Source: Bacteroidales bacterium (GTDB taxonomy: Bacteria > Bacteroidota > Bacteroidia > Bacteroidales > UBA932). From it: 64,000 nt of DNA. The DNA is taken from NCBI GenBank assembly GCA_017428725.1, contig JAFRQH010000002.1:31560-95559 (forward strand), read 5' to 3'. The notes under the pieces were generated by a model. That model was not told the DNA's origin. It saw only the letters and a list, made by a program, of their open reading frames with translations, and did not search any database. Numbering within the stretch: the first letter of the stretch is position 1; each line of letters opens with the position of its first letter. The position numbers and the translations under genes are program-made. Shown piece by piece: positions 17,349-26,700 of this stretch.

Positions 17349-17352
17349 GGTT

Positions 17353-17360
17353 CAAAGTTA
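17353..17360 (-). promoter_or_regulatory. -7 box for DUF3667 gene
   Basis: TAACTTTG on the minus strand, separated from the ATG (17348) by only AACC. A start about six bases downstream of the box would coincide with the start codon. Confidence 0.5.
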
Positions 17361-17413
17361 CGGAAAATATGCTGAATTTGCGTATCTTCGTACCAAACAA
17401 GCATTATCGAGTC

Positions 17414-17839
17414 ATGGCCAAGATCTATGTCGCCTCCAGTTGGAGGAACCAGTACTACCCGGAGGTCGTCAAGTCGCTCCGCGAGGCGGGCCACGATGTC
17501 TATGACTTCCGCAATCCGCCGCACGGCGGCAACGGCTTCCGCTGGACCGACATCGACCCGGACGCCTTCCGGTGGACCTTCGACCAATACGCCCGGGGGC
17601 TGACGCATCCGCTGGCCGAGCGGCAGTTCGCCGCCGACCTGGAGGCGCTGGAATGGGCCGATACCTGCGTCCTCGTACTCCCCTGCGGACGCAGCGCCCA
17701 CACCGAGGCCGGCTGGCTGGCCGGCCATGGCCGGCGCGTCATCGTGTACATTCCGGAAATGGTCGAGCCGGAACTGATGTACAAACTCTTCGACCGGGTC
17801 GTCGACAACCTGGACGATCTGTGTAAAACCCTCGCCTGA
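17414..17839 (+). CDS. Nucleoside 2-deoxyribosyltransferase-like protein
   Basis: A 141-residue Rossmann-like protein opening KIYVASSWRN and continuing GHDVYDFRNPPHGG, the pattern of short deoxyribosyltransferase-like proteins found in bacteria and phages. CGRSAHTEAGW (about 95-105) holds the Glu equivalent to the nucleophile of the NDT family. It would cleave or transfer a base from a (deoxy)nucleoside or nucleotide. The ATG at 17414 is preferred; 15 upstream codons are open but not conserved-looking. The next gene starts 1 bp after the stop, so the two are almost certainly co-expressed. Substrate unknown. Confidence 0.75.
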   Translation: MAKIYVASSWRNQYYPEVVKSLREAGHDVYDFRNPPHGGNGFRWTDIDPDAFRWTFDQYARGLTHPLAERQFAADLEALEWADTCVLVLPCGRSAHTEAGWLAGHGRRVIVYIPEMVEPELMYKLFDRVVDNLDDLCKTLA

Positions 17840-17840
17840 G

Positions 17841-18845
17841 ATGCAGCCAGAGATGCGGATCAAGACACCGGTGCCGTTCCTGCAGGACAGGACGGTCCTG
17901 TATGTCGGTGACGGCGCCGAGCGGGCGAAACTGCCCGGGCGGTTCCGCGATGCGGGCTACAAGTTCCTCTTCCTGCCGGAGTTGGCGGAGAGCCTCGGAC
18001 CCGCCCTGCTGGGGTATCTGTGCCCCGGAAACGAAGGACCGGTGTCCGTCGAGGACATGTACCGGCGGGTTCGGGATCTCGCCGGACTGGGAGAGCGGAC
18101 GGGATTCCTGTACAAGCGGAACGGTGTCACCCGCTTCTGCGCCCTCCCGGATTCGAGTCCAGGGAGAGGCGCCGGCTTTGCGTCCGAGGCTTTCGAAAAG
18201 CATTTCTCCACGTCGAGGCCTCCCGTCCTCCGTTCCCGGAAGCGGGCGCCGGACCCGGTGGAGGAATCCTACGATGGTCTGGAAGAAGGCGGCGTCTTCT
18301 ACGATGCGCTCGAGTGCCCCGTCCCGGAGGCCGAGGAGCCGCTGGATGCGCGCACGCAGCAGATCCTCCGTGCCTGGGAGCAGATCGAGCGCGAGTACGG
18401 CATCACGATCGAGGACCTCGACATCATCCTCGGCTACCGGGTCAAACTCAGCCGGCTGAGCATCTCCACGGCCGGCCGGATCGTCCTGACGGACTGGGAC
18501 GGCCGCCCGGAGGTCCGGATGGACGACCTCACCAAGGCGCTGTATTTCTTCTACCTGCGCCATCCGGAGGGCGTGGCGCTCAAGGGCCTGACCACATACC
18601 GGGATGAGATCCTGCGTTACTACGCGGGCATAACGGGCCGCGATGACCCGAAGGCCATCGCGGAGAGTGTGGACAAGCTGCTCAGTCCGTTCGACAACAA
18701 TCTCAATGTGAGCATCTCCCGGATCAAGAAAGCCTTCAGGGATATCGTCGGCGAGCGCGTCGCGCGGTTCTACTACGTAGACGGGCGCTATGCCGAGGCG
18801 CGCCGGGTGGCCCTGGACCGCGACCTTGTGATCTGGGAGCACTGA
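17841..18845 (+). CDS. Conserved-type protein of unknown function
   Basis: A 334-residue soluble protein I cannot assign to a named family. The N-terminal half (about 1-170) is poorly structured by eye, with an RxRKRAPDP basic stretch and an acidic segment. The C-terminal half is patterned: EQIEREYGITIEDLD, LSRLSISTAGRIVLTDWD, then MDDLTKALYFFYLRHPEGV and a helical end with NVSISRIKKAFRDIV. I recall similar unnamed proteins in Bacteroidales. It is translationally adjacent to the deoxyribosyltransferase-like gene (1 bp gap) and convergent with the vWA gene (4 bp gap). No catalytic motif is visible. Confidence 0.6.
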   Translation: MQPEMRIKTPVPFLQDRTVLYVGDGAERAKLPGRFRDAGYKFLFLPELAESLGPALLGYLCPGNEGPVSVEDMYRRVRDLAGLGERTGFLYKRNGVTRFCALPDSSPGRGAGFASEAFEKHFSTSRPPVLRSRKRAPDPVEESYDGLEEGGVFYDALECPVPEAEEPLDARTQQILRAWEQIEREYGITIEDLDIILGYRVKLSRLSISTAGRIVLTDWDGRPEVRMDDLTKALYFFYLRHPEGVALKGLTTYRDEILRYYAGITGRDDPKAIAESVDKLLSPFDNNLNVSISRIKKAFRDIVGERVARFYYVDGRYAEARRVALDRDLVIWEH

Positions 18846-18849
18846 CCCC

Positions 18850-19497
18850 CTACGACTCCGGCCCGTCGGCAAACAGGTCGCTCAAGGCCTCGCACGCCTG
18901 TGCGTCTTCCTGCAGGGAGAACAGGACGCTCGCCTTGGCGCGGGCGCGGTTCATCCGCAGGCTCATGATCTCCACACCCTGTCCGGTGGCATTGAAATTC
19001 AGCGCATTGTCGATGTGCAGGTCGCGCGCCACCTCGACGGCGTCCTGGTTGGCGCCGATGTAGGCAAGCGTCCAGCCCTTGGAGCGCAGCCGGTCCACCA
19101 GGGCCTTGACGGTCTTGCCGGAATACTCCCGGGAAGCGTTCTCGTAGCCGTCGGTGATCACGGTTGCCATCACCCGGTCCCCTGCGGACACGAGACCTTC
19201 CAGTTCGTTCAGGGTCTTGCCCATCGCATCGTAGAGCGGCGTGCAACCGCCGGGTCTGTAGTCCCGGTCGGAGAAATCGGCGACGGCCTCGATGGGCACG
19301 CGGTCCCGGCGCGTCTTGACCCCGCGCAGGCCGTCGCCTTCGAAGGTCACGATGGTCACGTAGTTCTTCTGGTCCGGGAAGTCCTCCTGGGTCTTGCGGA
19401 TGCCGTTGAGCACCTCGTTCATACTGGTCAGGGTCTCTCGATAGATGGACGACATGCTCCCGCTCTCGTCCAGGATGATTACGTTGTAGATGTTCAT
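18850..19497 (-). CDS. Cytoplasmic von Willebrand A domain protein
   Basis: A 215-residue protein that is a single vWA domain without signal peptide. The metal-ion-dependent adhesion site is complete: DESGSMS (Asp10), the conserved Thr in GGCTPLYDA (about 82-90) and the Asp in VITDGYENAS (about 112-121). Cytoplasmic vWA proteins of this TerY-like type act as scaffolds in metal-coupled complexes, often with ATPases or kinases. It converges on the unknown 334-residue gene, and whether the two interact is open. A -7 box (TAATTTTG) lies at 19535-19528 on the minus strand. Confidence 0.85.
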   Translation of the reverse strand: MNIYNVIILDESGSMSSIYRETLTSMNEVLNGIRKTQEDFPDQKNYVTIVTFEGDGLRGVKTRRDRVPIEAVADFSDRDYRPGGCTPLYDAMGKTLNELEGLVSAGDRVMATVITDGYENASREYSGKTVKALVDRLRSKGWTLAYIGANQDAVEVARDLHIDNALNFNATGQGVEIMSLRMNRARAKASVLFSLQEDAQACEALSDLFADGPES

Positions 19498-19527
19498 TTC
19501 GCAGATCGTTTTAAAGGTTTACGACTG

Positions 19528-19535
19528 CAAAATTA
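19528..19535 (-). promoter_or_regulatory. -7 box for vWA gene
   Basis: TAATTTTG on the minus strand, about 30 bp before the ATG at 19497. Confidence 0.45.
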
Positions 19536-19617
19536 GCCCGGTTCCGCGCCAGCGCACAATTCCTGCAAGGCTTGCAGGGCTTTGGTCCTTCCGCTTGTCC
19601 CGGATCGGAACAATCGT

Positions 19618-19625
19618 TATATTTG
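19618..19625 (+). promoter_or_regulatory. -7 box for AbrB-acyltransferase pair
   Basis: TATATTTG, with a TTG about 20 bp upstream (around 19596) and the AbrB-like ATG 25 bp downstream. Confidence 0.6.
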
Positions 19626-19650
19626 TGGGAAATTTCTAACATTTCTCACA

Positions 19651-19860
19651 ATGCAAGAGAACGACGGCAAATACATTTTCGGCGTGGTGAAGGTGGGAGA
19701 CAAAGGACAGATCGTCATCCCCCGCGACGCCCGCAAGATTTACGACATCAAACCCGGCGACGCCCTGCTGCTCCTCGGCGACCAGAAGGGCATGGCGCTC
19801 CTGAAGACGGAGATCTTCCAGGGCGCGGTGGACCAAATGATGGAGGGGCTCACCAAATGA
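19651..19860 (+). CDS. AbrB/MazE/SpoVT-type swapped-hairpin regulator
   Basis: A 69-residue protein with the SpoVT_AbrB pattern: KVGDKGQIVIPRDARKIYDI followed by PGDALLLLGD. Such proteins dimerise to form a swapped-hairpin barrel that binds DNA. The ATG at 19651 follows a promoter box by 25 bp; an upstream in-frame start would place the promoter inside the gene. The stop overlaps the acyltransferase start (ATGA). It probably regulates its own unit, or is an antitoxin-like fold without a toxin partner here; no PemK/MazF gene is present. Confidence 0.85.
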   Translation: MQENDGKYIFGVVKVGDKGQIVIPRDARKIYDIKPGDALLLLGDQKGMALLKTEIFQGAVDQMMEGLTK

Positions 19861-20939
19861 GACGCCACTGGATCGACAACCTGCGCTGGGTGACCGTGCT
19901 CCTGGTGCTGTTCTACCACGTCATCTATTTCTACAACGGCAAGGGCGTCTTTGGCGGGATCGGCGGATTCGGCGGTCCGCAGTATCAGGATGTCGTCATG
20001 TATATCCTTTACCCTTGGTTCATGCCCCTGCTCTTCCTGCTCGCCGGTGTCAGCGCGCGGTACTCGCTCGAGCGGCGCACGCCGCGGGAGTTTTTCAGGA
20101 ACCGTACGCGCAAGCTTCTGGTCCCGGGGACCCTCGGCCTGTTCGTATTCCACTGGATGGTGGGATACTTCAACACGGTCGTGGCGGCGCGGGAAGGCGT
20201 CTTCGACGGCCTGCCCGCCGTGGGCCGGTATCTCGTGATGGTCTTCAGCGGCATCGGCCCGCTCTGGTTTGTCCAGGTGCTGTGGCTGCTGTGCGTGGTA
20301 CTCCTCGCAGTGCGGGCGCTGGACCGCAAGGACCGGTTCTGGAGCTGGTGCGGGAAAGCCGGCATCGTCTGGATCATCCTGCTGGGCGTACTGTTCTGGG
20401 CCGGAGAGCATACGCTCATCCAGCATCCCCGCGAGGGCACGATGGACGGGCTGTACAACCTCTACAAGCCGCTATTCTACCTGATTCCGTTCCTGATGGG
20501 CTACTTCGTCTTCTCCCACGACGCGGTGCAGGAGCGCGTGGCCGGGGCCTGGATCCCCCTGATGGCGTGCGCCGCCGTGGCCGGCATCGCCCTGGCCGTG
20601 ACGACTTTCGGACAGGACAACACCACGCCCCAGTATCTCGGCTCGCCCCTGAACTGCCTATACGGCTGGCTGATGTGCCTGGCCATGATGGGCTGGTTCA
20701 AGGCGCGGTTCGACCGGACGGGTCCGGTGGCTGCGTACCTGACGAAGAGCAGCTACGGTATCTATATCACGCACTACCTGGTCGTGGCTTCGCTGGGGTA
20801 TATGATGAAGACCTACACTTCCCTGCCCCCCGTGGCGATGTATCTCATCCTGGCCGTGGCGGTATTCGTCCTCTCGCCGGCCCTCTACGAGTTGCTGCGG
20901 CGCATCCCGGTCGTCCGCTGGTGCGTATTCGGGGAATGA
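19857..20939 (+). CDS. Membrane acyltransferase (Acyl_transf_3 family)
   Basis: A 360-residue integral membrane protein with about ten spans. It opens WIDNLRWVTVLLVLFYHV, which contains the DNLRxxxxxxV...H signature of acyltransferase family 3 (OafA/MdoC type), and RTRKLLVPGTLGLF follows the second span. These enzymes O-acylate glucans, lipopolysaccharide or other envelope glycans using a cytoplasmic acyl donor. No extra periplasmic SGNH domain is present. Coupling to an AbrB-type regulator suggests conditional expression. The acceptor is unknown. Confidence 0.85.
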   Translation: MRRHWIDNLRWVTVLLVLFYHVIYFYNGKGVFGGIGGFGGPQYQDVVMYILYPWFMPLLFLLAGVSARYSLERRTPREFFRNRTRKLLVPGTLGLFVFHWMVGYFNTVVAAREGVFDGLPAVGRYLVMVFSGIGPLWFVQVLWLLCVVLLAVRALDRKDRFWSWCGKAGIVWIILLGVLFWAGEHTLIQHPREGTMDGLYNLYKPLFYLIPFLMGYFVFSHDAVQERVAGAWIPLMACAAVAGIALAVTTFGQDNTTPQYLGSPLNCLYGWLMCLAMMGWFKARFDRTGPVAAYLTKSSYGIYITHYLVVASLGYMMKTYTSLPPVAMYLILAVAVFVLSPALYELLRRIPVVRWCVFGE

Positions 20940-20965
20940 CCTGACCACTGATAGCCGATATTTGT

Positions 20966-20973
20966 TATCTTTG
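20966..20973 (+). promoter_or_regulatory. -7 box for LolA-like gene
   Basis: TATCTTTG ends five bases before the ATG at 20979, so the transcript would be leaderless or nearly so. Confidence 0.55.
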
Positions 20974-20978
20974 CGGCT

Positions 20979-21602
20979 ATGAAACGCATCTTCACACTTG
21001 TTCTCGCCCTGGCCGGTACGCTGGTGGCGATGGCGCAGACCCCGGAGGAGATCATCTCCCGGATGGAAGCCGCGATGAAAGGCTACGAAGAGAAAGGCGT
21101 CGTGATGACAGCAGACATCAAGATACCCATCGTGGGCACGCTCAGCATGAAAAACTCCTCACTCGGCGACAAGTCCTATTCCGAGGGCCGCATGTTGGGC
21201 CGTGAAGTCCGGATCTGGGACGACAAGACGACCACTTGGACCTACGATTCCTCGGACAACACGCTTACGATCGAGAACAAAACCACCGGCAAGGAACGCT
21301 CCACGGAAGCCGACGCCGACTTGTTCTCCGGCATCACGGACGGCTACGACGTCTCCATCAGGAAGCAGACCGCCACCGAGTGGCACCTCCTCTGCCGCAA
21401 GTCCCGCTCCAACACCGACAAGGACGCCCCGCGGACGATGAACCTCGTGGTGGCCAAGGACACCTACTACCCGGTCAGCCTGAGCGCCTCGATGTCCGGC
21501 GTGACGCTGACGATGCACGACCTCTCCTTCGGTGTGGAACCGGAGACCGTGACCTTCAACCCGTCCGACTTCCCGGATGCGAAAGTCATCGACAAGCGCT
21601 GA
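20979..21602 (+). CDS. LolA-like outer-membrane lipoprotein carrier protein
   Basis: A 207-residue periplasmic protein; the signal peptide (about 1-19) ends VAMAQ. The mature part begins TPEEIISRMEAAMKG and continues as the half-barrel beta pattern of the LolA/LppX superfamily, with the WTYDSSDNTLTIEN strand pair in the middle and a closing strand near NPSDFPDAKVIDKR. It would carry lipoproteins or another lipid across the periplasm. LolA fits the family, but Bacteroidota encode several paralogues, so this may not be the main carrier. The next gene starts 27 bp on. Confidence 0.72.
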   Translation: MKRIFTLVLALAGTLVAMAQTPEEIISRMEAAMKGYEEKGVVMTADIKIPIVGTLSMKNSSLGDKSYSEGRMLGREVRIWDDKTTTWTYDSSDNTLTIENKTTGKERSTEADADLFSGITDGYDVSIRKQTATEWHLLCRKSRSNTDKDAPRTMNLVVAKDTYYPVSLSASMSGVTLTMHDLSFGVEPETVTFNPSDFPDAKVIDKR

Positions 21603-21629
21603 CAGATTTATCTTCATTAAAAAACCCAT

Positions 21630-22865
21630 ATGAAACCGTTATTCAAAACAATCCTCCTGGGCGGTGCGCTCCTCGCCACCGCCTGCCAGGGCATCAAGAC
21701 GCCCGAACAATCCAAACTCTTCGAACCGTTCGTGGATCCCGAGTCCGGCGTCGTCTCCTACGTGCTCAAGTATGGCGCCCCGGACGACAACCGCCAGTCC
21801 ATCTACTTCACCTCCAAGTCGATGACCAACGACGGCCGTTTCCTCGTCTTCTGGTACACCGAAGGCAATGAGAAGAAGCCGGGCGGCGCGGGCCCGCGCC
21901 ACCAAATGCTGGCCGATCTCAAGACCGACAAGGTCTACGACATGGGCCTGGAGACGATGACCCCGTTCGTCGAGATCAACCAGGACTATATGGTCTACGG
22001 CGATACCAAGCGCGGATTCTTCCGCCGCAATTTCACGGATCCCCTCAATGAGATCAAGCTCTGCGACGTCCCGGCCGAGCTGCAGGCCATCGGCGATGTG
22101 CGCCGCCTCGCCACGCACCTCACGCTGACCAGCGACCGCAAACGCGCCTTCCTCGACACCGAGATCCGCACCGCCGAGGGCCAGAACCGCTATATCCAGG
22201 GCATGCTGGACCTCGAGACCGGCGCCTGGGACCAGTGGAACGAGACCGAGTGGAACTGCGACCACGGGCAGGTCAATCCCGCTGACGACAGCCTCGCTAT
22301 GGTGGCCTGGGAGAACGCCTGGTCCGGCCTCGGCAAAGAGTATATGGACTCCACCGGTCTGTATCCCCGTATGTGGCTGATGCGCAAGGGCGAGAAGACG
22401 ATGATCCCGGCCAAGACCATCAACTTCGCCTCCCACGAGATCTGGGACGACGACGGCAAGGGCTTCTCCTGGTGCGGCCACGGCTATATGGTCGACGAGC
22501 ACTGCGTCTACCACCACGACCTCGCCACGGGCGAGGAGGAGGTTTGGGCAGCCGTGCCTGGCGCCCGCCACAACAGCTGCTCCCCGGACAACAAGTACGT
22601 CGTCACCGACCAGGCCCCCGAGACCTGGTGGCGCGGCGGCAAGTGGCGTGTGGCCTTCTACAACCGCGAGACCGGCAAGTATGTCTGGCTGTACTCCACG
22701 CGTGAGCCGCTGATGCCGCAGGACAACCAGTCCCGCCTGCATCCGGACCCGCACCCGCACTTCGTGATGAACGGCAAGTATGTCGTGTCCACGGCCAACA
22801 ACGCCGACGGCCACATGGACGTCTTCGTGACCCCGGTCGCCCAGATGATCGAGATGACGAAGTAA
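21630..22865 (+). CDS. Oligogalacturonate-lyase-like beta-propeller lipoprotein
   Basis: A 411-residue lipoprotein (signal peptide ending LLATACQ, Cys near residue 19). The mature part reads as a TolB-like beta-propeller with repeated strands and conserved histidines: CDHGQVNPADDSLA (about 210-223), SHEIWDDDGKGFSWCGHGYM and LHPDPHPHF. That His pattern resembles oligogalacturonate lyase (PL22), which uses a Mn-binding His set to cleave unsaturated di-galacturonate. PL22 enzymes are usually cytoplasmic, so lipidation is odd; a related enzyme on another glycan is possible. A strong bidirectional terminator follows. Confidence 0.65.
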   Translation: MKPLFKTILLGGALLATACQGIKTPEQSKLFEPFVDPESGVVSYVLKYGAPDDNRQSIYFTSKSMTNDGRFLVFWYTEGNEKKPGGAGPRHQMLADLKTDKVYDMGLETMTPFVEINQDYMVYGDTKRGFFRRNFTDPLNEIKLCDVPAELQAIGDVRRLATHLTLTSDRKRAFLDTEIRTAEGQNRYIQGMLDLETGAWDQWNETEWNCDHGQVNPADDSLAMVAWENAWSGLGKEYMDSTGLYPRMWLMRKGEKTMIPAKTINFASHEIWDDDGKGFSWCGHGYMVDEHCVYHHDLATGEEEVWAAVPGARHNSCSPDNKYVVTDQAPETWWRGGKWRVAFYNRETGKYVWLYSTREPLMPQDNQSRLHPDPHPHFVMNGKYVVSTANNADGHMDVFVTPVAQMIEMTK

Positions 22866-22886
22866 GCGCATCTCCCCCACGACAAG

Positions 22887-22920
22887 AAAGCCCGCCGGAT
22901 CACGGCGGGCTTTCTTCGTC
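22887..22920. terminator. Bidirectional terminator
   Basis: GAAAGCCCGCCG (22887-22898), short loop, CGGCGGGCTTTC (22904-22915): a perfect 12-bp stem with A-run and T-run flanks, between the convergent propeller and nudC genes. Confidence 0.85.
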
Positions 22921-22938
22921 TGCATGCATCCGCGAATC

Positions 22939-23718
22939 TTATTTGTCGAAACAGCCGTTGATCAGCCGCCAGGCAAGGGATCCGGGATTGGGGATCTTCG
23001 GGAGGGCGTCCCGCCGGAACCAGCGCGCGTCGGCGATCTCGGACTCCTGGATGCGGATCTCGCCGCTCTTGTAGTCGCAGTAGTACCCGACCATCAACTG
23101 GTCCGGGAAGGGCCAGCCCTGGCTCCCGGCGTAGCGGATGTTCTCCACCTCGAGGGCCGTCTCTTCGCGGACCTCGCGGCGCAGCGCCTGCTCCAGCGTC
23201 TCGCCGATCTCCACGAAGCCTGCCAGGCAGGCGTAGATCCCGGCCGTGTCGCGTACGTTGCGCAACAGCAGGATCTCCTCCCCGCGGCTCACCAGCGTGA
23301 TGATGCAGGGCTCGATCCGGGGATAATGCAGCCGGCCGCAGGCCGGGCACTCCAGGGCGTTCTCCGTGGCGTGGAGCTGCAGCGGATGGCCGCAGTACGG
23401 ACAGAAGCGGGTGCTGTCCAGCCACCCGGCAAAGCCTTTCATCCGGGCAGCCAGCGCGTTCGTCTGCTCGTCGTGGGTGTGGAAGAAATAGGGCGTGGGG
23501 ATGAAACGGCTGCCGGCGGGAGCCTCCGCGCCAGGGGCGAGCAGCACGCCCACAGCGCCGGTGAGCGTGTCCTCACAGGCCTGGGAGATGGCATCCGGCG
23601 GGAAATCCGCCGGGGTGAGCTCTGCCGGATTGCCTTGCCCGTCCACCAGGATCTCCCGGTTGCGGCAGAAGAAGACACGTTTCCCCGCCCAGGAGTCGAT
23701 ATTTGTCAGCAGTGCCAT
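22939..23718 (-). CDS. nudC: NAD(+) diphosphatase (NudC)
   Basis: Hydrolyses NADH/NAD+ to NMN(H) and AMP and can remove NAD caps from RNA. The 259-residue protein has a small N-terminal domain, a zinc ribbon with four Cys (FCPYCGHP and CPACGRLHYPR, about 103-130), and a Nudix box GFVEIGETLEQALRREVREE (about 169-188). The NudC-specific signature SQGWPFPDQLM follows. It converges on the propeller gene and diverges from the beta-helix/TIM-barrel gene, sharing a 70-bp intergenic region with two -7 boxes. Confidence 0.95.
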   Translation of the reverse strand: MALLTNIDSWAGKRVFFCRNREILVDGQGNPAELTPADFPPDAISQACEDTLTGAVGVLLAPGAEAPAGSRFIPTPYFFHTHDEQTNALAARMKGFAGWLDSTRFCPYCGHPLQLHATENALECPACGRLHYPRIEPCIITLVSRGEEILLLRNVRDTAGIYACLAGFVEIGETLEQALRREVREETALEVENIRYAGSQGWPFPDQLMVGYYCDYKSGEIRIQESEIADARWFRRDALPKIPNPGSLAWRLINGCFDK

Positions 23719-23736
23719 ACAGTCGGATAACTATCC

Positions 23737-23765
23737 CAAATATAGGAAAAAACTTCCTATTTTTG
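23737..23765. promoter_or_regulatory. Divergent -7 boxes (nudC / 1045-residue protein)
   Basis: Minus strand TATATTTG at 23744-23737 reads toward nudC; plus strand TATTTTTG at 23758-23765 reads toward the gene starting at 23789. Leaders of about 15-20 bases are implied for both. Confidence 0.55.
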
Positions 23766-23788
23766 TAGAAACACCACCACCAAGCGCT

Positions 23789-26700
23789 ATGAACAAATGG
23801 TTCCTCCCCTGCCTGGTCCTGTGTCTGGGGCCCCTCGTGGCCGCCCAGCCACCCCAGGCGCTGACCGTCACGCCGGACCGCCAGATCCGGTATAACACCT
23901 ACGACAACGGCGACCGCGTCCCGGATTATTCCTACTGCGGCTATCTTGCCAGCGAGGCGCCGATACCCGACCTGCTGGCCGATCCGGACGTGCCCGTGGT
24001 CCGGGTCGCCCCCTCTGGCCGGGACGACACGCAGCGCATCCAGGATGCGCTCGACTACGTCGGCGGCCTGCCGCTGCGCCCGGACGGATTCCGCGGCGTG
24101 GTCTTGCTGGAGCGCGGGAACTTCCCCGTGGAGGGCTCGCTCGTGATGCGTTGCAGCGGCGTCGTTATCCGCGGCAGCGGAGCGCTTGAAACAAGTTTGT
24201 TCGCAGCCGGACAGGGCCGGGAGACCGTGGTACAGGTGCGTGGCGTCAACGACGCCGCGCCAGAAACCGCCCTGCAGGTCCAGGCGGATTATCTGCCGGT
24301 CAATGCTGCTGTCGTCCCCCTGCCGGCAGGCCACGGACTGCAAGCCGGAGATCGCGTGCGCGTCACCCGTCCCGCCACGCGGGAATGGATCCACCTGCTG
24401 GGGATGGACAACATCGGGATGAGTGCGGACTACCAGCACTGGCTCTGGGCCCCCGGAGACTACGACCTGGTTTTCGACCGGACGGTCGTGGCGGCGGACG
24501 CAGGCTCCGTCACGCTGGACGTTCCGCTGCCGGTCGCCCTGGACGGACGCTACGGCGGCGGCACGCTCGCGCGCTACACCTGGCCCGGCCGCATCTCCCA
24601 CGTGGGCGTGGAGAACCTGAGGATCCTCTCCGACTGCGACCCCGCCCTCCCCAAGGACGAGGACCATCGCTGGATGGCCATCACCTTCGAGAATGTCGAA
24701 GACGCCTGGGCGCGGCGCATCGTGGCGGAACATTTCGTCAGTTCGCTCGCAGCCGTCTGGGAGACGGCCCGGCGCGTGACCGTCGAGGACTGCAAGAACC
24801 TCGCGCCCGTCGGCGAGATCGGCGGCTACCGCCGCCTGGCCTTCCAGACGCGGGGCCAGCAGACCCTCTTCCAGCGCTGCTGGTCCGAGGAGGGCTGGCA
24901 CGATTTCTCCGTGGGAGAGAACGCCGCCGGGCCGAACGCCTTCGTCCAGTGCTGGGCCGAAAGGCCGCACAGCTGGAGCGGCGCCCTGGGCGGCTGGTCC
25001 TGCGGCACGCTCTTCGACCGCACCACCGTCTCCTCCGCCGCCATCAAGTTCACCAACGTCTGGCTGGACAACATGGGCGGCGGCTGGGCCTCGGCCAATG
25101 CGCTCTGCTGGATGTGCCGCACCCCGGAGCTGTACCTGGAGGATCCGCCCCTGGCGCACAACTGGGCTTTCGGGACCAGCGGCCAGAGCTACGGCGCAGG
25201 CTCGCACGGCGAGCACAAGATCAACCACCCGGAGAGTTTCTACTACTACCAGCTCGCGCAGCGGGGCGTCCGTTCCGCCGAGGCGGACAAGGTCATCCGC
25301 TATGAGCGCATCTTCGGCGAGAACGACCCCCTGAAGCGGGTCTTCCCGGAGGAGGCCGTGGCGGAGGGCCGGCGCAGCGTGGAGCCCGCCGAGACGATGG
25401 ACCGCTGGATCGATGCGATGACCGCCCGCCACCCCCTTGCACAGAGCGACCGCGGCGTGGACATCGGATCGCTGGGCATCCGGCATCCGGCGCCGGCGCC
25501 GGCCAAAGCGCGTCCGATCGCTCTCGCAGAGGGCAAGCTCGTACGCGAGGGCGCCTACCTGCCGGGCGGCACGGCCCGCACGCAGATGTGGCAGGGGATG
25601 CTCCGCCGGAGCTACCTGCGGCGCGCTTCCGACAACATCAACCGCTTCGTGCCCGGACGCACGGGGCGCGGCTATACCGACGACCTGGACAGCGTCGTGT
25701 TCCACCTGCAGCAGCGCGGCCAGGCGGGGCTCTACCACTTCCCCGCCCTGTGGTACGAGCGCCGGCGCGACGACCACGGCCGGATGATGCGCGCCGACGC
25801 CGAGGTGTGGGCGCCCTTCCTCGAGCAGCCCTTCGCCCGCAGCGGACAGGGCGAAGCCTACGACCGGCTGAGCCGCTATGACCTCGAGCGTCCGAACCCC
25901 TGGTACTGGAGCCGCATCGCGGCGTTCTGCCAGCGTGCGGACGCCGCCGGGCTGTTCCTCGTGAGCGAACACTACCTGCAGCACAACATCATCGAGGAAG
26001 GCGCGCACTGGGCGGACTATCCCTGGCGCGCCGCCAACAATGTCAATGACCCGGGCTTCGCGGAGGAGACCTACTACCAGGCCGACAAACGCGTCTTCAT
26101 GGCGGAGCAGTTCTACGACGTGGAGCACAATGCCCGCCTGGCGGCGTTGCACCGCCGGTATATCCGCCAGCAGCTGGACGCCGTGGCCCCGTACAGGAAC
26201 GTGATCCACCACATCGGCACGGAATACACCGGACCGCTGCATTTCATCCGCTTCTGGCTGGACTGCATCGCCGAATGGGAGCAGGAGCACGGACAGGACG
26301 TCTACGTGATGCTGAGCGCCACCAAGGATGTGCAGGACGCCATCCTCGCCGATCCGGAATACCGCAGCCGGGTGGAGCTGGTCGACATCCGCCAGTGGCA
26401 GCGCACCGCCGACGGCGCCTTCTATGAGCCGGAAGGCGGGGTCAACCTCGCCCCGCGCCAGTATTCGCGGCTGCTCGACGCGCCGGCGACCAGCGGAGAC
26501 GACGCCGTCTGGCGGCAGGTCGCCGAGTACCGCCTGCGCTATCCCGGCATCGCCGTCGTCTCCAACGCCGGCCGTGCGCAGGGCGGCGCCTGGGTCAGTT
26601 TCGTGGCCGGCGGCTCGATGTGTGCGCTGCCGCCCGTCCCGGACGCTTCGTTCTGGCAGAAGACCCTGCCGATGGCGCCGATGGAGGCCCTGGCTTCCAG

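Noticed and set aside
19651..19860. AbrB-like protein as the antitoxin of a toxin-antitoxin pair
   Set aside because: The coupled downstream gene is a multi-span acyltransferase and no PemK/MazF, PIN or Fic toxin is nearby.
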